This document shows positions 51,345 through 60,814 of a DNA stretch of 64,000 nt, piece by piece. The DNA is taken from the NCBI GenBank assembly GCA_965215825.1, contig CBDCEM010000003.1, positions 4,340,001 through 4,404,000 of the forward strand. The letters are read 5' to 3'. This stretch comes from JAWPMT01 sp965215825 (lineage in GTDB: Bacteria; Bacteroidota; Bacteroidia; Cytophagales; Cyclobacteriaceae). A program made the position numbers and the translations under genes. The notes below the pieces were generated by a model that saw only the letters and a program-made list of their open reading frames with translations, had not been told where the DNA came from and ran no database searches. The first letter of the stretch is position 1. Each line of letters opens with the position of its first letter.

Positions 51345-52028
51345 ATGGCCAAATTTATTACTAATCAGAACATTGAAATTAAGTTGGAACTTGCGGGGCT
51401 CGGTGACCGCATTTTAGCCTTTCTAATCGATGGCGCCATCATAGCATCCTATATTTTTCTTGTCATTAGTATTATGGGCATATCCCAGGATGTGGCTATC
51501 GCAATCATGTTTTTACCAGTGATGTTTTACAGTCTGACTTTCGAAACACTGAGCAATGGTCAATCACCCGGGAAAAAGGCGAGAAATATCAAAGTCGTCC
51601 GTTTAAATGGCGGCTCACCTACTTTCGCAAACTACCTGCTTCGCTGGCTAATTCGCCCTATAGACATCATGCTTAATGGAGCTGTGGCCATAGCTGCGAT
51701 CATCCTTACGCCAAATGGGCAACGGTTAGGTGATATTGTAGCAGGTACTACTGTAGTCAAAGCGACACGCAGGGTCCAGTTTAGTGACATCAAGCCTGTT
51801 CGTGATGAGTCTCATGAAATCCAGTTTCCTCAGGTTAGGCGGCTCAATGATCGTCAGATCAATTTGGTTCGAAAGGCACTTCATACCAGAAGAGACGGAT
51901 ACAATGCCGAAGGTGCCTCGGAATTGGCAGATAAGATTAAGGAGTTGTTGCAGATCAATACTGATATGCCAGATGTTAAATTCCTATACGCCATCATTTC
52001 AGATTATGAGGCCCTTACTGCGGAATAA
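51345..52028 (+). CDS. RDD family membrane protein
   Basis: A 227-residue protein. The RDD domain of about 130 residues begins LAGLGDRILAFLIDGAII and contains GQSPGKKARNIKVVRL and LRWLIRPID, with the Arg and two Asp that name the family. A C-terminal cytoplasmic tail of ~80 residues follows, ending in a charged helical region. It is divergent from SpoIIM and the MoxR cluster, and 5 bases before a glycosyltransferase gene. RDD proteins may be transporters or membrane-stress components; inferred. Confidence 0.88.
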   Translation: MAKFITNQNIEIKLELAGLGDRILAFLIDGAIIASYIFLVISIMGISQDVAIAIMFLPVMFYSLTFETLSNGQSPGKKARNIKVVRLNGGSPTFANYLLRWLIRPIDIMLNGAVAIAAIILTPNGQRLGDIVAGTTVVKATRRVQFSDIKPVRDESHEIQFPQVRRLNDRQINLVRKALHTRRDGYNAEGASELADKIKELLQINTDMPDVKFLYAIISDYEALTAE

Positions 52029-52033
52029 GAAGC

Positions 52034-52984
52034 ATGACTGAGTCTAGTGCCCAAGTCCCAAAAGTCAGCGTTATCTGCCTTTGCTTTAATCAAGCGTCAT
52101 TCATAAATAAGAGCTTGCAATCTGTATTGGATCAAACTTATGCGAATGTAGAAGTGATCATTGTCAATGATGCCAGTACTGACCATAGTTCGATGATCAT
52201 CCATGATTTCCTTAAAAAACATCCCGAAATCTTATTTCTGAATCTTACTGAAAACATTGGTAACTGTAAGGCTTTCAATCTGGGTCTGAAAAGGGCGACT
52301 GGTAAATACATCATCGACCTTTCTTGCGACGACATTCTGATCGCTGATCGCATCACAAAGCAAGTGGCGGCATTTGAAAGTCTCCCACCGGAATATGGAG
52401 TGATATATTCCGACGCCATTTATATTGATCAGAACGGGAAGTCACTAGGAAGTCACTTTGAACAATATTCACCCATCAGAGGGGAGGTCTATGGCGATCT
52501 GGTGGCACGGTATTTCATCGCTCCTCCTACTATGATGATGAAAAAAGCTGTATTCGATGAACTGGAAGGTTATGACGAATTATTGGCTTACGAGGATTTT
52601 GATTTTTGGGTGCGATCTTCCAGAAACTGGAAATACGACTATGTAAATGATGCGTTGACCCAAATCCGAAAATCCAGGGGATCTCTTTCCTCTAAATTCC
52701 ACGAAAGAGATAGTCCATTGCATGCGTCGACCGTTGTGGTTTGTGAAAAGATCAAAACAATGAACCGGACAGAACAAGAAGATCAAGCGCTCGTACAACG
52801 CTTGCGATATGAATTAAAAATGGCTGGTGTAACGGGGAGTCAACGCTCGGCGAATGACTTTTATGAGCTTTATCATTCAATTACCTCTCCTGACTTACAA
52901 TCAAGGTTGTGGTTACTTTTTAGCTTTTTACGCTGGAATGCATTTCCTCTCATCCGTTTGTTTCAAACGAAAGCTACCTCCTAA
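52034..52984 (+). CDS. Glycosyltransferase family 2
   Basis: A 316-residue enzyme with the GT-A fold. The nucleotide-binding start KVSVICLCFNQASFINKSLQ and VEVIIVNDASTDHSS are standard; the DxD-like motif is CDDI in YIIDLSCDDIL. It has no membrane helix. It probably adds a sugar to a surface polysaccharide or lipid. It is directly downstream of the RDD gene and convergent with rsgA two bases away. Donor and acceptor are unknown. Confidence 0.9.
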   Translation: MTESSAQVPKVSVICLCFNQASFINKSLQSVLDQTYANVEVIIVNDASTDHSSMIIHDFLKKHPEILFLNLTENIGNCKAFNLGLKRATGKYIIDLSCDDILIADRITKQVAAFESLPPEYGVIYSDAIYIDQNGKSLGSHFEQYSPIRGEVYGDLVARYFIAPPTMMMKKAVFDELEGYDELLAYEDFDFWVRSSRNWKYDYVNDALTQIRKSRGSLSSKFHERDSPLHASTVVVCEKIKTMNRTEQEDQALVQRLRYELKMAGVTGSQRSANDFYELYHSITSPDLQSRLWLLFSFLRWNAFPLIRLFQTKATS

Positions 52985-52986
52985 AA

Positions 52987-53904
52987 CTACCTGCGGTTAT
53001 CGTCATTCTCAAGCATACTCAAGTAGCTTTGAAATCGACTTTCAGTTACCTCTCCTTCCTCTAATGCTTCCATGATTGCGCAACCTGGCTCACCTGTATG
53101 CTGACAATTGTTGAATCGGCATTGACCAATATACTTTCTCATTTCAGGAAAGTAATGAGATAACTCTGCGTGTTCTATTTCGGCGAGCCCCAATTCTTTA
53201 ATACCTGGTGTGTCAATAATGAAACCGCCACCCTCCAGTTCAAACATTTCTGCGAATGTGGTTGTATGAACTCCTTTATCCGCAAATTCAGATACTTCCA
53301 TGGTCTTTTGGTTAACACCATCAATCATCAAGTTGACCAAAGTGGACTTACCTGTGCCGGAATGCCCTGAAAGTAATGTTGTTTTTCCTCCAAAATGGGA
53401 CTTTAAATTGGCAAGATCATCATTTTCGAAGGACGTAAATATTGTCGGATATCCAATATGATCGTACAAAGCCGCTGTAAACTCCAGCGCCTCAATCTCA
53501 GATTCGCTATACAAATCTGTTTTGTTGATAACAATGATTCCTGGAATCCTAAAAGCCTCTAGCGTAACCAAAAAACGATCGATAAAACCGAATGATGTTT
53601 TAGGCTGTCGAAGGGAAGTAATCAACATCGCCTGATCAATATTTGCGGCAATCAGATGGTGATGTCCTCGTTTTCGTGGTGATTCCCGAATGACATAGTT
53701 CGATCTCTGCCTTAATTCCTTAATGACCCAGTCTTGAGTCTCTGTATACTCTAAAAGTGCGCGATCTCCTACGGCGATAGGATTGGTTATCTTTTTATCG
53801 ATCAACTTAAACTTTCCCCTCAAGCGGCATCGGATGACTTCACCTTCGTCTGTCCGGACCCAATACCATGATCCGGTTGACTTCATCACAATTCCTTCCT
53901 TCAT
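52987..53904 (-). CDS. rsgA: Ribosome small subunit-dependent GTPase A
   Basis: A 305-residue circularly permuted GTPase acting in late 30S subunit assembly. An OB-fold N-terminus precedes the GTPase with G4 IVINKTDLY, then G1 GHSGTGKSTLVNL and G3 DTPGIKELG, the reversed order typical of RsgA. The C-terminal zinc finger is CRFNNCQHTGEPGC. It overlaps the waaA gene by four bases (ATGA), so both may be co-translated. Confidence 0.96.
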   Translation of the reverse strand: MKEGIVMKSTGSWYWVRTDEGEVIRCRLRGKFKLIDKKITNPIAVGDRALLEYTETQDWVIKELRQRSNYVIRESPRKRGHHHLIAANIDQAMLITSLRQPKTSFGFIDRFLVTLEAFRIPGIIVINKTDLYSESEIEALEFTAALYDHIGYPTIFTSFENDDLANLKSHFGGKTTLLSGHSGTGKSTLVNLMIDGVNQKTMEVSEFADKGVHTTTFAEMFELEGGGFIIDTPGIKELGLAEIEHAELSHYFPEMRKYIGQCRFNNCQHTGEPGCAIMEALEEGEVTESRFQSYLSMLENDDNRR

Positions 53905-55142
53905 ACGTGGGATTTTAGGTATTCAAAAATAAGCGTAGTAGCACCTGACTGATCTTCCACATATTCGGACGCTGTTTTACACATTAACGAATAAGCTTTA
54001 TTATCTGCTTCCAACTCATGGATACGTTTTAACATAACTTCTGGCGCCTCAAGACTTAATGCACCTCCGGAAACCTCCAAAGCAAGCGCTTCCTGGAATT
54101 TGGCATTACCAGAGTGCCTGGCAAAAAAAACTGGCAACCCATATACGGCCGGCTCCAATATATTATGTAAACCTTCATGAAGAGCTCCTCCTACGTAAAC
54201 ATATTTGGCATAACGATAGATCTTGGATAATAAACCTATTTCGTCAACTACCAATATCTGCGGGTTTTCGTTTATGTCCATATGAGACAACAAAGAAGTT
54301 CTGCCTGGATCAAGAGACACTATTTGTTGTAGACTTCTATCATCTATGTGATGTGGCGCAAAAATAAGCTTGAAGCTTTCGCGAAGCTTATGCAAAATAG
54401 GTTTGAGAAACTCAATATCTGAATACCAGGTACTACCAAACACCATTACCGGGGTTTCTCCGCAGAAATGTTCTATCAATGAGTGCTCAAAGGGGGTTTC
54501 TTTTATGGTCAATACCCGATCCAAACGAGTATCACCTGCCAGCGTCACGGACTTGATTCCATGATTCGCGAGAATCCGCATACTGTTCTCAGTTTGAACA
54601 AAAAAATGATCAAATTTCCTGAAAAGCGGAAGAAACAATTTACTTCCCCTGTTAAAATAAACTTGATCTTTCCGGAATAACGTCGAAATAAAAACCACTT
54701 TAACCTCGCGAGTCACAGCTTCATTCAACACGTTGTACCAAAACTCGTACTTGATGAATAAGGCAATATCAGGTCTCAACGCATCTAAAAATGCTTTTGC
54801 CCTTGCCGGCGTATCCAGAGGGAGATAGGTGACAAGGCTAGCCTGTGAATAATCTTTTCTGATCTCATAGCCGGAGGGAGAGAAAAATGTAATCACAATG
54901 CCAAAATCCGGATATTGCTCTCGCCATTTCTCTATGATAGGCCTGCCTTGTTCGAACTCTCCTAAGGAAGCAACGTGAACCCACATTACCTTCCCTTGAA
55001 ATATTCTTCTGAATTTCTGGATTTGTTCAATCGCTACTTTACGACCTTCAATAGATCGTTTCACTTTCGCATTGAATTGTCCCAGGATGGTTATCACCAT
55101 TTTAAAAATGGCAATGAATACATTGTAAAAGAAGTGGTACAC
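53901..55142 (-). CDS. waaA: 3-deoxy-D-manno-octulosonic acid transferase
   Basis: A 413-residue GT30-family Kdo transferase attaching Kdo to lipid A. The N-terminal membrane anchor (FFYNVFIAIFKMVITIL) precedes MWVHVASLGEFEQGRP, where the catalytic Glu lies in the family motif Gly-Glu. The C-terminal UDP-type fold has VYVGGALHEGLHNILEPAVYGLPV, a strong waaA signature. The start codon is GTG at 55142. It supplies lipopolysaccharide cores in Gram-negative Bacteroidota. Overlaps rsgA. Confidence 0.95.
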   Translation of the reverse strand: MYHFFYNVFIAIFKMVITILGQFNAKVKRSIEGRKVAIEQIQKFRRIFQGKVMWVHVASLGEFEQGRPIIEKWREQYPDFGIVITFFSPSGYEIRKDYSQASLVTYLPLDTPARAKAFLDALRPDIALFIKYEFWYNVLNEAVTREVKVVFISTLFRKDQVYFNRGSKLFLPLFRKFDHFFVQTENSMRILANHGIKSVTLAGDTRLDRVLTIKETPFEHSLIEHFCGETPVMVFGSTWYSDIEFLKPILHKLRESFKLIFAPHHIDDRSLQQIVSLDPGRTSLLSHMDINENPQILVVDEIGLLSKIYRYAKYVYVGGALHEGLHNILEPAVYGLPVFFARHSGNAKFQEALALEVSGGALSLEAPEVMLKRIHELEADNKAYSLMCKTASEYVEDQSGATTLIFEYLKSHV

Positions 55143-55338
55143 TTTCGCAAAAAAACAGATTTATACTGTTTCCTATACCTAATTAAACAGAATTCAAAAT
55201 AAAATAGCTCAATGGTTTAACGACGGAAATTAGTATATCAACAAAAAAAATTCGATTTTTAATAAAAGTTTGCGTGGTTCAAGAACCTATTTTTACGCTG
55301 TGGCAGGAATTTGCCACTTAATGACACTACCAACGATT
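55143..55338. other. Divergent intergenic region between waaA and the lipoprotein gene
   Basis: About 200 AT-rich bases with no gene and no clear palindrome. Promoters for the two divergent genes should lie here. An in-frame earlier start for the lipoprotein (55270) is judged unlikely because the lipobox lies directly after the ATG at 55339. Confidence 0.35.
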
Positions 55339-55947
55339 ATGAAAAACCCTTTACTAATTTTCAATCGCATAGCATCAGTTCTTTGCTGTGTGATCTTCAT
55401 GCTGTCCTGTGGTGATGCGGGAATTGGCTTCAATGTATCAAAAGAACTTCCGGTTACTATTTCTGACATTACTATTCCAATTCCAGATATCGATGCACCA
55501 GATGAAATTGCCGACCTTCTGGATGATGTAGACCCTCCTAGTGAGAGTTTAAATTATAACCTAAATGAAGTAGGTGCTTTCGACGATGCACTGGGTGATT
55601 TTCAGGGTTTCTCGTCAGATGATATTCTGGTCAATGAAATGTCTTATGAGATTACAAACATAAGTTCTACCGAAGAAGTGAATCTCGATGTGTTGCGAAT
55701 CACCGTGAACATAGGGGGTTCTGATCTGGTCCTTCTAGAACAGACTGATGTACTTTCAAATCAAAGTAAAACGCCGATCTCTCTGACCGATGCACAAAGG
55801 AGTTCTATTGTTGATGAATTGTTGAACGCTGAGCAAGTGAATGCTTCAGTAGTATTTGATTTGGCCGAAATTCCAGATTCAGGCGAAGACATAATCTTCG
55901 ATTTTAGTCTTTATTTCGACGTTACTCTCAAAGCCAGGGATCTTTAA
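55339..55947 (+). CDS. Hypothetical lipoprotein
   Basis: A 202-residue protein with a signal ending in the lipobox MLSC (Cys about residue 23). The mature chain is acidic (many Asp/Glu, ISDITIPIPDIDAPDE) with beta-strand character, and ends ...DVTLKARDL. No known domain is recognised. It lies 19 bases upstream of the DUF6588 barrel gene. The pair may form an outer-membrane complex; this is inferred from the adjacency. Confidence 0.7.
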   Translation: MKNPLLIFNRIASVLCCVIFMLSCGDAGIGFNVSKELPVTISDITIPIPDIDAPDEIADLLDDVDPPSESLNYNLNEVGAFDDALGDFQGFSSDDILVNEMSYEITNISSTEEVNLDVLRITVNIGGSDLVLLEQTDVLSNQSKTPISLTDAQRSSIVDELLNAEQVNASVVFDLAEIPDSGEDIIFDFSLYFDVTLKARDL

Positions 55948-55966
55948 TCACATCAATCTGAAAATC

Positions 55967-56980
55967 ATGAAAAAGATATTATTAGTTCTTTGTTTTGCTT
56001 CCATCTCCTTTTCAGGTTTTAGTCAAATTGACCTGGGTACTTTTCTTGAAGGTGGCGTTGATGATGCAAATACCTTATTGAGAGATTATATGGAACCTGC
56101 TTTTGTGGGGTTCGGATATGGACTTAATAGCGGATGGTACAATACTGCCAAACCTCACAAATTGTTTGGGTTTGACATCACAGCCACAGTCAACATGGCT
56201 TATGTACCAGACGCATCGCAGTTTTTCACATTTAATGATGCGAATTACACCAACGTGCGATTATCGAACCCATCAGATAATCAATTACCTACCATATTTG
56301 GTCCAAACCTGGATCCCGATGAAATTCCAGAACTTACTTTCCTTGATCCGGATAATGGCGAAGAAGTGCTCAGAATTACTGGTCCTACAGGATTGGGAAT
56401 TGATGAAACTCCTCTTCCGAATGCCGTACCCTCGGGCATGGTTCAATTAGGTATTGGTTTGATCAAAAATACCGAATTGAAATTACGGTTCGTACCGCAA
56501 CAGGAAATTGGAGATCCAGGGGAAGAATTCAAGTTTAAAATGTTCGGAATTGGAGTCATGCACGATTTCAAGCAATGGATCCCGGGAATGAAGTTACTTC
56601 CTTTCGACCTTTCGGCATTCATTGGCTATACAAGCATTAGCTCGTCTTTCGCTATCGACGCAGATAGCCCTGATCAAATCGGCGAACTAAATGTAAGTGG
56701 AACCACGTTCCAGGCTGTGATTTCTAAGAAACTGGCATTGCTTACCGTATATGGCGGTGTTGGTTACATCAGCTCATCAACTGATTTTGCCCTTTTAGGT
56801 ACCTACAACATTGAGTCTGGTAGTGCTTTGAATAATCCCGTGAATTTTAACTTTAGTTCAAGTGGAGCAAGAGCTAATATTGGTGCAAGATTAAAACTCT
56901 TAGTATTGACCCTTCATGGAGAATATGCTATTCAGGAGTATAACACATTAACCTTGGGAGTGGGAATCAGTGTTCGGTAA
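55967..56980 (+). CDS. DUF6588 family outer-membrane protein
   Basis: A 337-residue protein with a signal peptide (LLVLCFASISFSGFSQ) and a barrel-like mature chain with alternating aromatic/hydrophobic residues (FVGFGYGLNSGWYN, GMVQLGIGLIKNTELKLRFVPQ, LTLHGEYAIQEYNTLTLGVGISVR at the C-terminus). It matches DUF6588. Function is unknown; predicted outer membrane. Confidence 0.85.
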   Translation: MKKILLVLCFASISFSGFSQIDLGTFLEGGVDDANTLLRDYMEPAFVGFGYGLNSGWYNTAKPHKLFGFDITATVNMAYVPDASQFFTFNDANYTNVRLSNPSDNQLPTIFGPNLDPDEIPELTFLDPDNGEEVLRITGPTGLGIDETPLPNAVPSGMVQLGIGLIKNTELKLRFVPQQEIGDPGEEFKFKMFGIGVMHDFKQWIPGMKLLPFDLSAFIGYTSISSSFAIDADSPDQIGELNVSGTTFQAVISKKLALLTVYGGVGYISSSTDFALLGTYNIESGSALNNPVNFNFSSSGARANIGARLKLLVLTLHGEYAIQEYNTLTLGVGISVR

Positions 56981-57029
56981 GGTACTGACTACATAACTAC
57001 ATCAATTTGCCAAGGCAGATAAAAAAAGA

Positions 57030-57056
57030 AAAGTCCCGATCTGAGATCGGGACTTT
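57030..57056. terminator. Bidirectional terminator hairpin after the DUF6588 gene
   Basis: AAAGTCCCGATCT (57030-57042) pairs with AGATCGGGACTTT (57044-57056) as a long palindrome, flanked by A-rich and T-rich ends. It ends the lipoprotein and DUF6588 operon before the LMW phosphatase gene. Confidence 0.85.
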
Positions 57057-57151
57057 CTTTTAAGATGTCAAACAGGTGTATGAATAAAATTTGTGTTATG
57101 CATAGGTTAATACCACATTGAACAAAAAGGTAACCCCCCATTCTAAAAAAA

Positions 57152-57619
57152 ATGAAAATTTTATTTGTCTGTCTTGGAAATATATGTCGATCACCTATGG
57201 CCGAAGCCATTTTTCAGCATAAGATCGAGGTTTTAGGATGGGCAAATGAGGTGCAAACGGACTCTGCTGGAACAGCTGGTTATCATATTGGTGAAAGGCC
57301 TGATTACAGAACATTGCAGGTACTTGAAACCAATGGCATCTTTACACAAACTCGTGCAAGGCAAGTAAATGACAATGACGATCAGGAGTTTGATCATATC
57401 ATTGCTATGGATAACTCCAATTTATCAGATCTAACCAGGAAGTTTCCCTCATCAAAAATTCTTCTTATGAGAGATTTTGATAAGAAGCATACCGGAGAAG
57501 CTGTTCCAGATCCTTATTATGGAGGCCAGACTGATTTTGAAGAGGTATATCAAATTCTGGACCGCTCTATCGAAGAACTGATCCAATGTAAAGTCCAGCC
57601 AGCAGTTGCCAATGCCTGA
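57152..57619 (+). CDS. Low-molecular-weight protein-tyrosine phosphatase family
   Basis: A 155-residue phosphatase with the catalytic P-loop CLGNICRS (C7, R13) and the general-acid Asp in PDPYYGG. It is not clear whether the substrate is phosphotyrosine or a sugar-amine phosphate. The stop TGA shares one base with the ATG of the fructosamine-kinase gene (TGATG), so the two are translated together. That context suggests phosphorylated ribulosamine-type adducts as a substrate. Confidence 0.92.
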   Translation: MKILFVCLGNICRSPMAEAIFQHKIEVLGWANEVQTDSAGTAGYHIGERPDYRTLQVLETNGIFTQTRARQVNDNDDQEFDHIIAMDNSNLSDLTRKFPSSKILLMRDFDKKHTGEAVPDPYYGGQTDFEEVYQILDRSIEELIQCKVQPAVANA

Positions 57620-58509
57620 TGTCAGGTCCTGATCTCCTTAGCTTTGCTTCTGACATTTTATTGCTCTACATGGGAAAAGTACCCTCTGATGTAGTTTATC
57701 AACGTCTCACTGGAGGATGCATCAATGATTGCTTCAAAATATCATGCAACGAAGGTGTTTTTTTCCTAAAGTACAATCAAGGCAATTTTGAAATCCAATT
57801 CAAGACGGAGGCTCAAGCCCTCAAACTGTTGGGTGACACCAAAACACTGAAGGTCCCGAAAGTATTGCAAATGGGTAGGCATCAGGGTAGCGCTTTCATA
57901 CTGATGGAGTATATGGAGTCTGAATCTCCTGGTCCGGATTTCTGGGGGAACTTCGGACAAAATATTGCCGAACTCCATCGAACCACCTCAGAAAATAAGC
58001 AATTCGGGCTTCCCTTTGACAATTTCATCGGAGCAATTCCTCAAAAAAACACGTTCGAGAAAAACTGGATTGACTTCTTCATCAAGCATAGGCTGGATAT
58101 TCAAATTTCGTTGGCCCTAAATAACAATCTAGTAACTCTTGATTTTCTCCATCGCTTTCGAAAACTGTATGACCAACTCCCCGGACTACTTGTCGATGAA
58201 CCCCCATCTCTAATACATGGTGATCTCTGGGGCGGCAATTTCTTATATGGATCTCACGGTCATGCGGTATTAGTTGATCCGGCGATTTATTTTGGCAATC
58301 GGGAGATAGAATTAGCATTCACCATGCTTTTTGGTGGCTTTTCTCCTGCGTTTTATGAAGGGTACAAGAACGCATGGCCGCTGCAATCAGGTTTTGAAGA
58401 ACGAATAGAAATCTACAATCTGTATCCACTACTTGTCCATGTCAATTTATTTGGTTCTTCTTACTTAAATCACGTAAAGAAGGTAATTAACAAATATGTC
58501 GGACTTTAA
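57619..58509 (+). CDS. Fructosamine kinase family protein
   Basis: A 296-residue member of the fructosamine-3-kinase / aminoglycoside phosphotransferase fold. The N-terminal SGGCINDCFKI-like loop, the Brenner-type SLIHGDLWGGNFLYG (catalytic Asp) and HAVLVDPAIYFGNREIELAF are typical. Bacterial relatives phosphorylate ketosamines formed by glycation of protein lysines, which then break down spontaneously, a form of protein repair. It ends convergent with aspartate kinase, overlapping by four bases. Confidence 0.93.
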   Translation: MSGPDLLSFASDILLLYMGKVPSDVVYQRLTGGCINDCFKISCNEGVFFLKYNQGNFEIQFKTEAQALKLLGDTKTLKVPKVLQMGRHQGSAFILMEYMESESPGPDFWGNFGQNIAELHRTTSENKQFGLPFDNFIGAIPQKNTFEKNWIDFFIKHRLDIQISLALNNNLVTLDFLHRFRKLYDQLPGLLVDEPPSLIHGDLWGGNFLYGSHGHAVLVDPAIYFGNREIELAFTMLFGGFSPAFYEGYKNAWPLQSGFEERIEIYNLYPLLVHVNLFGSSYLNHVKKVINKYVGL

Positions 58510-59744
58510 GGTCGATAGAGTACCCGATAATGATGACGAGTTCTTTGCTCTAGAAGGACTTCTGACTTCTCTGGAATGATACGTTCTATACCTTTCTCGT
58601 AATTCATAAAAGTTACTAATCGCAATCCATGATTTTCCAATAAGGCATATTTACTACTCAGCATCTCTCTTACTTTTTCCATCTGAATCTTGTCCTCATC
58701 GAGGCAAAAGGAAAAAGAGAGTGCCGAATGTTGCATCAGGTTAATTTGAATATCCAATTGACTCAAATTTTTCATCACCTCTGACATCAACAAATGATCA
58801 ATGGTACTGATGTCCGGAATTCTCAGTGATATCAACACCTGATTGTACCTAAATACAGTAGTGGGTAAAACATCTTCTTTCCACTCATCATCATCAGCTG
58901 CAATCAGTGTCCCATTTTGATCTGGCTCAAGAAAGGAACGAACGGTCATAGGAATATTTGACTCGGCCAGTGGAGCCATCGTTTTAGGGTGAATTACTTT
59001 CGCTCCATAATACGTCATTTCAACAGCCCGACGATAGGACAGTCTCCTGTACTGTTTAACTTCTGTGGACAACTTTGGGTCAGCACTCATTATCCCTGGC
59101 ACGTCTTTCCATACAACCAGCTCATCTGCATGAAGGAATTTCGCAAAAAGTGCCGCTGAATAATCGGATCCTTCGCGACCCAAGGTGGTTGTATGACCAT
59201 TACCTGACCTACCTATAAAGCCTTGTGTAATGAATGTTTTAGTTGTTGAGCGTAAATGTGAAATATTGGTTTCTGTATCAATCAAATCTACTTTGGCCCT
59301 GGTAAAATCATCATTCGTTTTAATAAAATCTCGCGCATCTAACCATTCAATCTCGACCGATCGGTTTAAGAACTGAAAAATGAGGGTTGTAGAAAGTAAC
59401 TCGCCATAGGACACCACATGATCATAATGTTGATACCATGAATCCGATTGTGTTTGGACCGCAACTTCAAGAGAGCGAAACAGATCTGTTATTGTTTCAG
59501 GTATCTTCCCAAGAAGTTCTTCGGCAATTCGGATGTGATCATCCTTTACCTCCTGAAGCATTTCTTCATGAACCAGCCCATCATAACCGTGCTTCGCCAG
59601 AACTTCTAATTTATTGGTCGTCTTCCCCAGGGCGGAGACCACTACAAACAAAATACCGGATTCTTGACTGGAAAGAATGTACTGCAGATTTCTTATGGCC
59701 TCTGCATTCTTCACGGAAGCTCCTCCGAATTTGAAAATTCGCAC
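58506..59744 (-). CDS. Aspartate kinase
   Basis: A 412-residue enzyme catalysing the first step of the aspartate family (lysine, threonine, methionine). The N-terminal FKFGGASVKNAEAI is typical of the kinase, followed by the regulatory half with two ACT-like regions (about residues 270-390). The start is GTG at 59744. It is monofunctional. It is convergent with the fructosamine kinase and divergent from fbp. Confidence 0.93.
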   Translation of the reverse strand: MRIFKFGGASVKNAEAIRNLQYILSSQESGILFVVVSALGKTTNKLEVLAKHGYDGLVHEEMLQEVKDDHIRIAEELLGKIPETITDLFRSLEVAVQTQSDSWYQHYDHVVSYGELLSTTLIFQFLNRSVEIEWLDARDFIKTNDDFTRAKVDLIDTETNISHLRSTTKTFITQGFIGRSGNGHTTTLGREGSDYSAALFAKFLHADELVVWKDVPGIMSADPKLSTEVKQYRRLSYRRAVEMTYYGAKVIHPKTMAPLAESNIPMTVRSFLEPDQNGTLIAADDDEWKEDVLPTTVFRYNQVLISLRIPDISTIDHLLMSEVMKNLSQLDIQINLMQHSALSFSFCLDEDKIQMEKVREMLSSKYALLENHGLRLVTFMNYEKGIERIIPEKSEVLLEQRTRHHYRVLYRP

Positions 59745-59819
59745 TATGCAAACGTTTACTTCACTATTTTGGCCTAATTTCGCTCCTTCAAAGTAGAAGA
59801 GACGAACTTTACATTATTT

Positions 59820-60809
59820 ATGAACAAAATTAGCCTGGGACTTCCAATCGGTACTACGCTTGACCGTTTTATTAAGAAAAAAGAAGATGAGCATCCACAG
59901 TCCACAGGAGAATTAAGCCAATTGCTTAGGGATATTGCACTTGCGGGAAAAATCATTAACCGCGAGGTTAACAAATCGGGGCTTTTAGATATCGCCGGGG
60001 CCTACGGCGCAAAAAATGTTCAGGGAGAAGATCAACAAAAGCTTGATGTTATCGCGAATATTCGTTTTACACGGGCACTCAGAAATGGTGGAATGACCTG
60101 TGCGATTATCTCAGAAGAAGAACAGGAAATCGTTCATCTCAATCCCAACTGTCGTTACGTAGTGGCCATGGATCCCTTAGATGGCTCTTCTAACATCGAT
60201 GTAAACGTATCCATTGGAACGATTTTCTCTATTTACCGCAGAATATCTCCCATCGGCGGTCCGGTTACCGATGAAGATGTCTTGCAACCTGGCACAGAAC
60301 AAGTAGCGGCGGGGTATATTCTATACGGCTCCTCCACCATGCTTGTTTACACAACTGGAAATGGAGTTCATGGCTTCACGCTGGAGCCTTCACTTGGAGA
60401 ATTTGTACTCTCTCACAACCAGTTGTCCTATCCGGAGACGGGAAAAATATATTCCATCAACGAAGGATCCTGGCATCAGTTTGAAGATGGCACGATCAAG
60501 TACCTGGAGGATTGTAAAAAACAGGGACTCACTGCTCGATACATTGGTTCATTAGTCGCGGATTTTCATAGAAATATGCTAAAGGGCGGGATTTACATTT
60601 ATCCAAAAAGCACTAAAGCACCAGAAGGAAAACTACGACTATTGTACGAATGCAATGCCCTGGCGTTCATTGCGGAACAAGCTGGCGGAATGGCCACCGA
60701 TGGCCATGAACGGATTGTTGAGATCCAACCTACTTCCTTCCATCAAAGGGCACCATTCTATGTGGGATCCAATGAAATGGTAAAACACGCTATGAAATTC
60801 CTGAAGTAG
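59820..60809 (+). CDS. fbp: Class 1 fructose-1,6-bisphosphatase
   Basis: A 329-residue gluconeogenic enzyme hydrolysing fructose-1,6-bisphosphate. The metal-binding and active-site motif AMDPLDGSSNIDVN (about residue 117) is typical, with the N-terminal GELSQLLRDIALAGKIINREV. Class I is the sensitive, metal-dependent type. It is convergent with the BtuF-like gene six bases away. No Rossmann or multi-domain fusion. Confidence 0.96.
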   Translation: MNKISLGLPIGTTLDRFIKKKEDEHPQSTGELSQLLRDIALAGKIINREVNKSGLLDIAGAYGAKNVQGEDQQKLDVIANIRFTRALRNGGMTCAIISEEEQEIVHLNPNCRYVVAMDPLDGSSNIDVNVSIGTIFSIYRRISPIGGPVTDEDVLQPGTEQVAAGYILYGSSTMLVYTTGNGVHGFTLEPSLGEFVLSHNQLSYPETGKIYSINEGSWHQFEDGTIKYLEDCKKQGLTARYIGSLVADFHRNMLKGGIYIYPKSTKAPEGKLRLLYECNALAFIAEQAGGMATDGHERIVEIQPTSFHQRAPFYVGSNEMVKHAMKFLK

Positions 60810-60814
60810 GTTTT

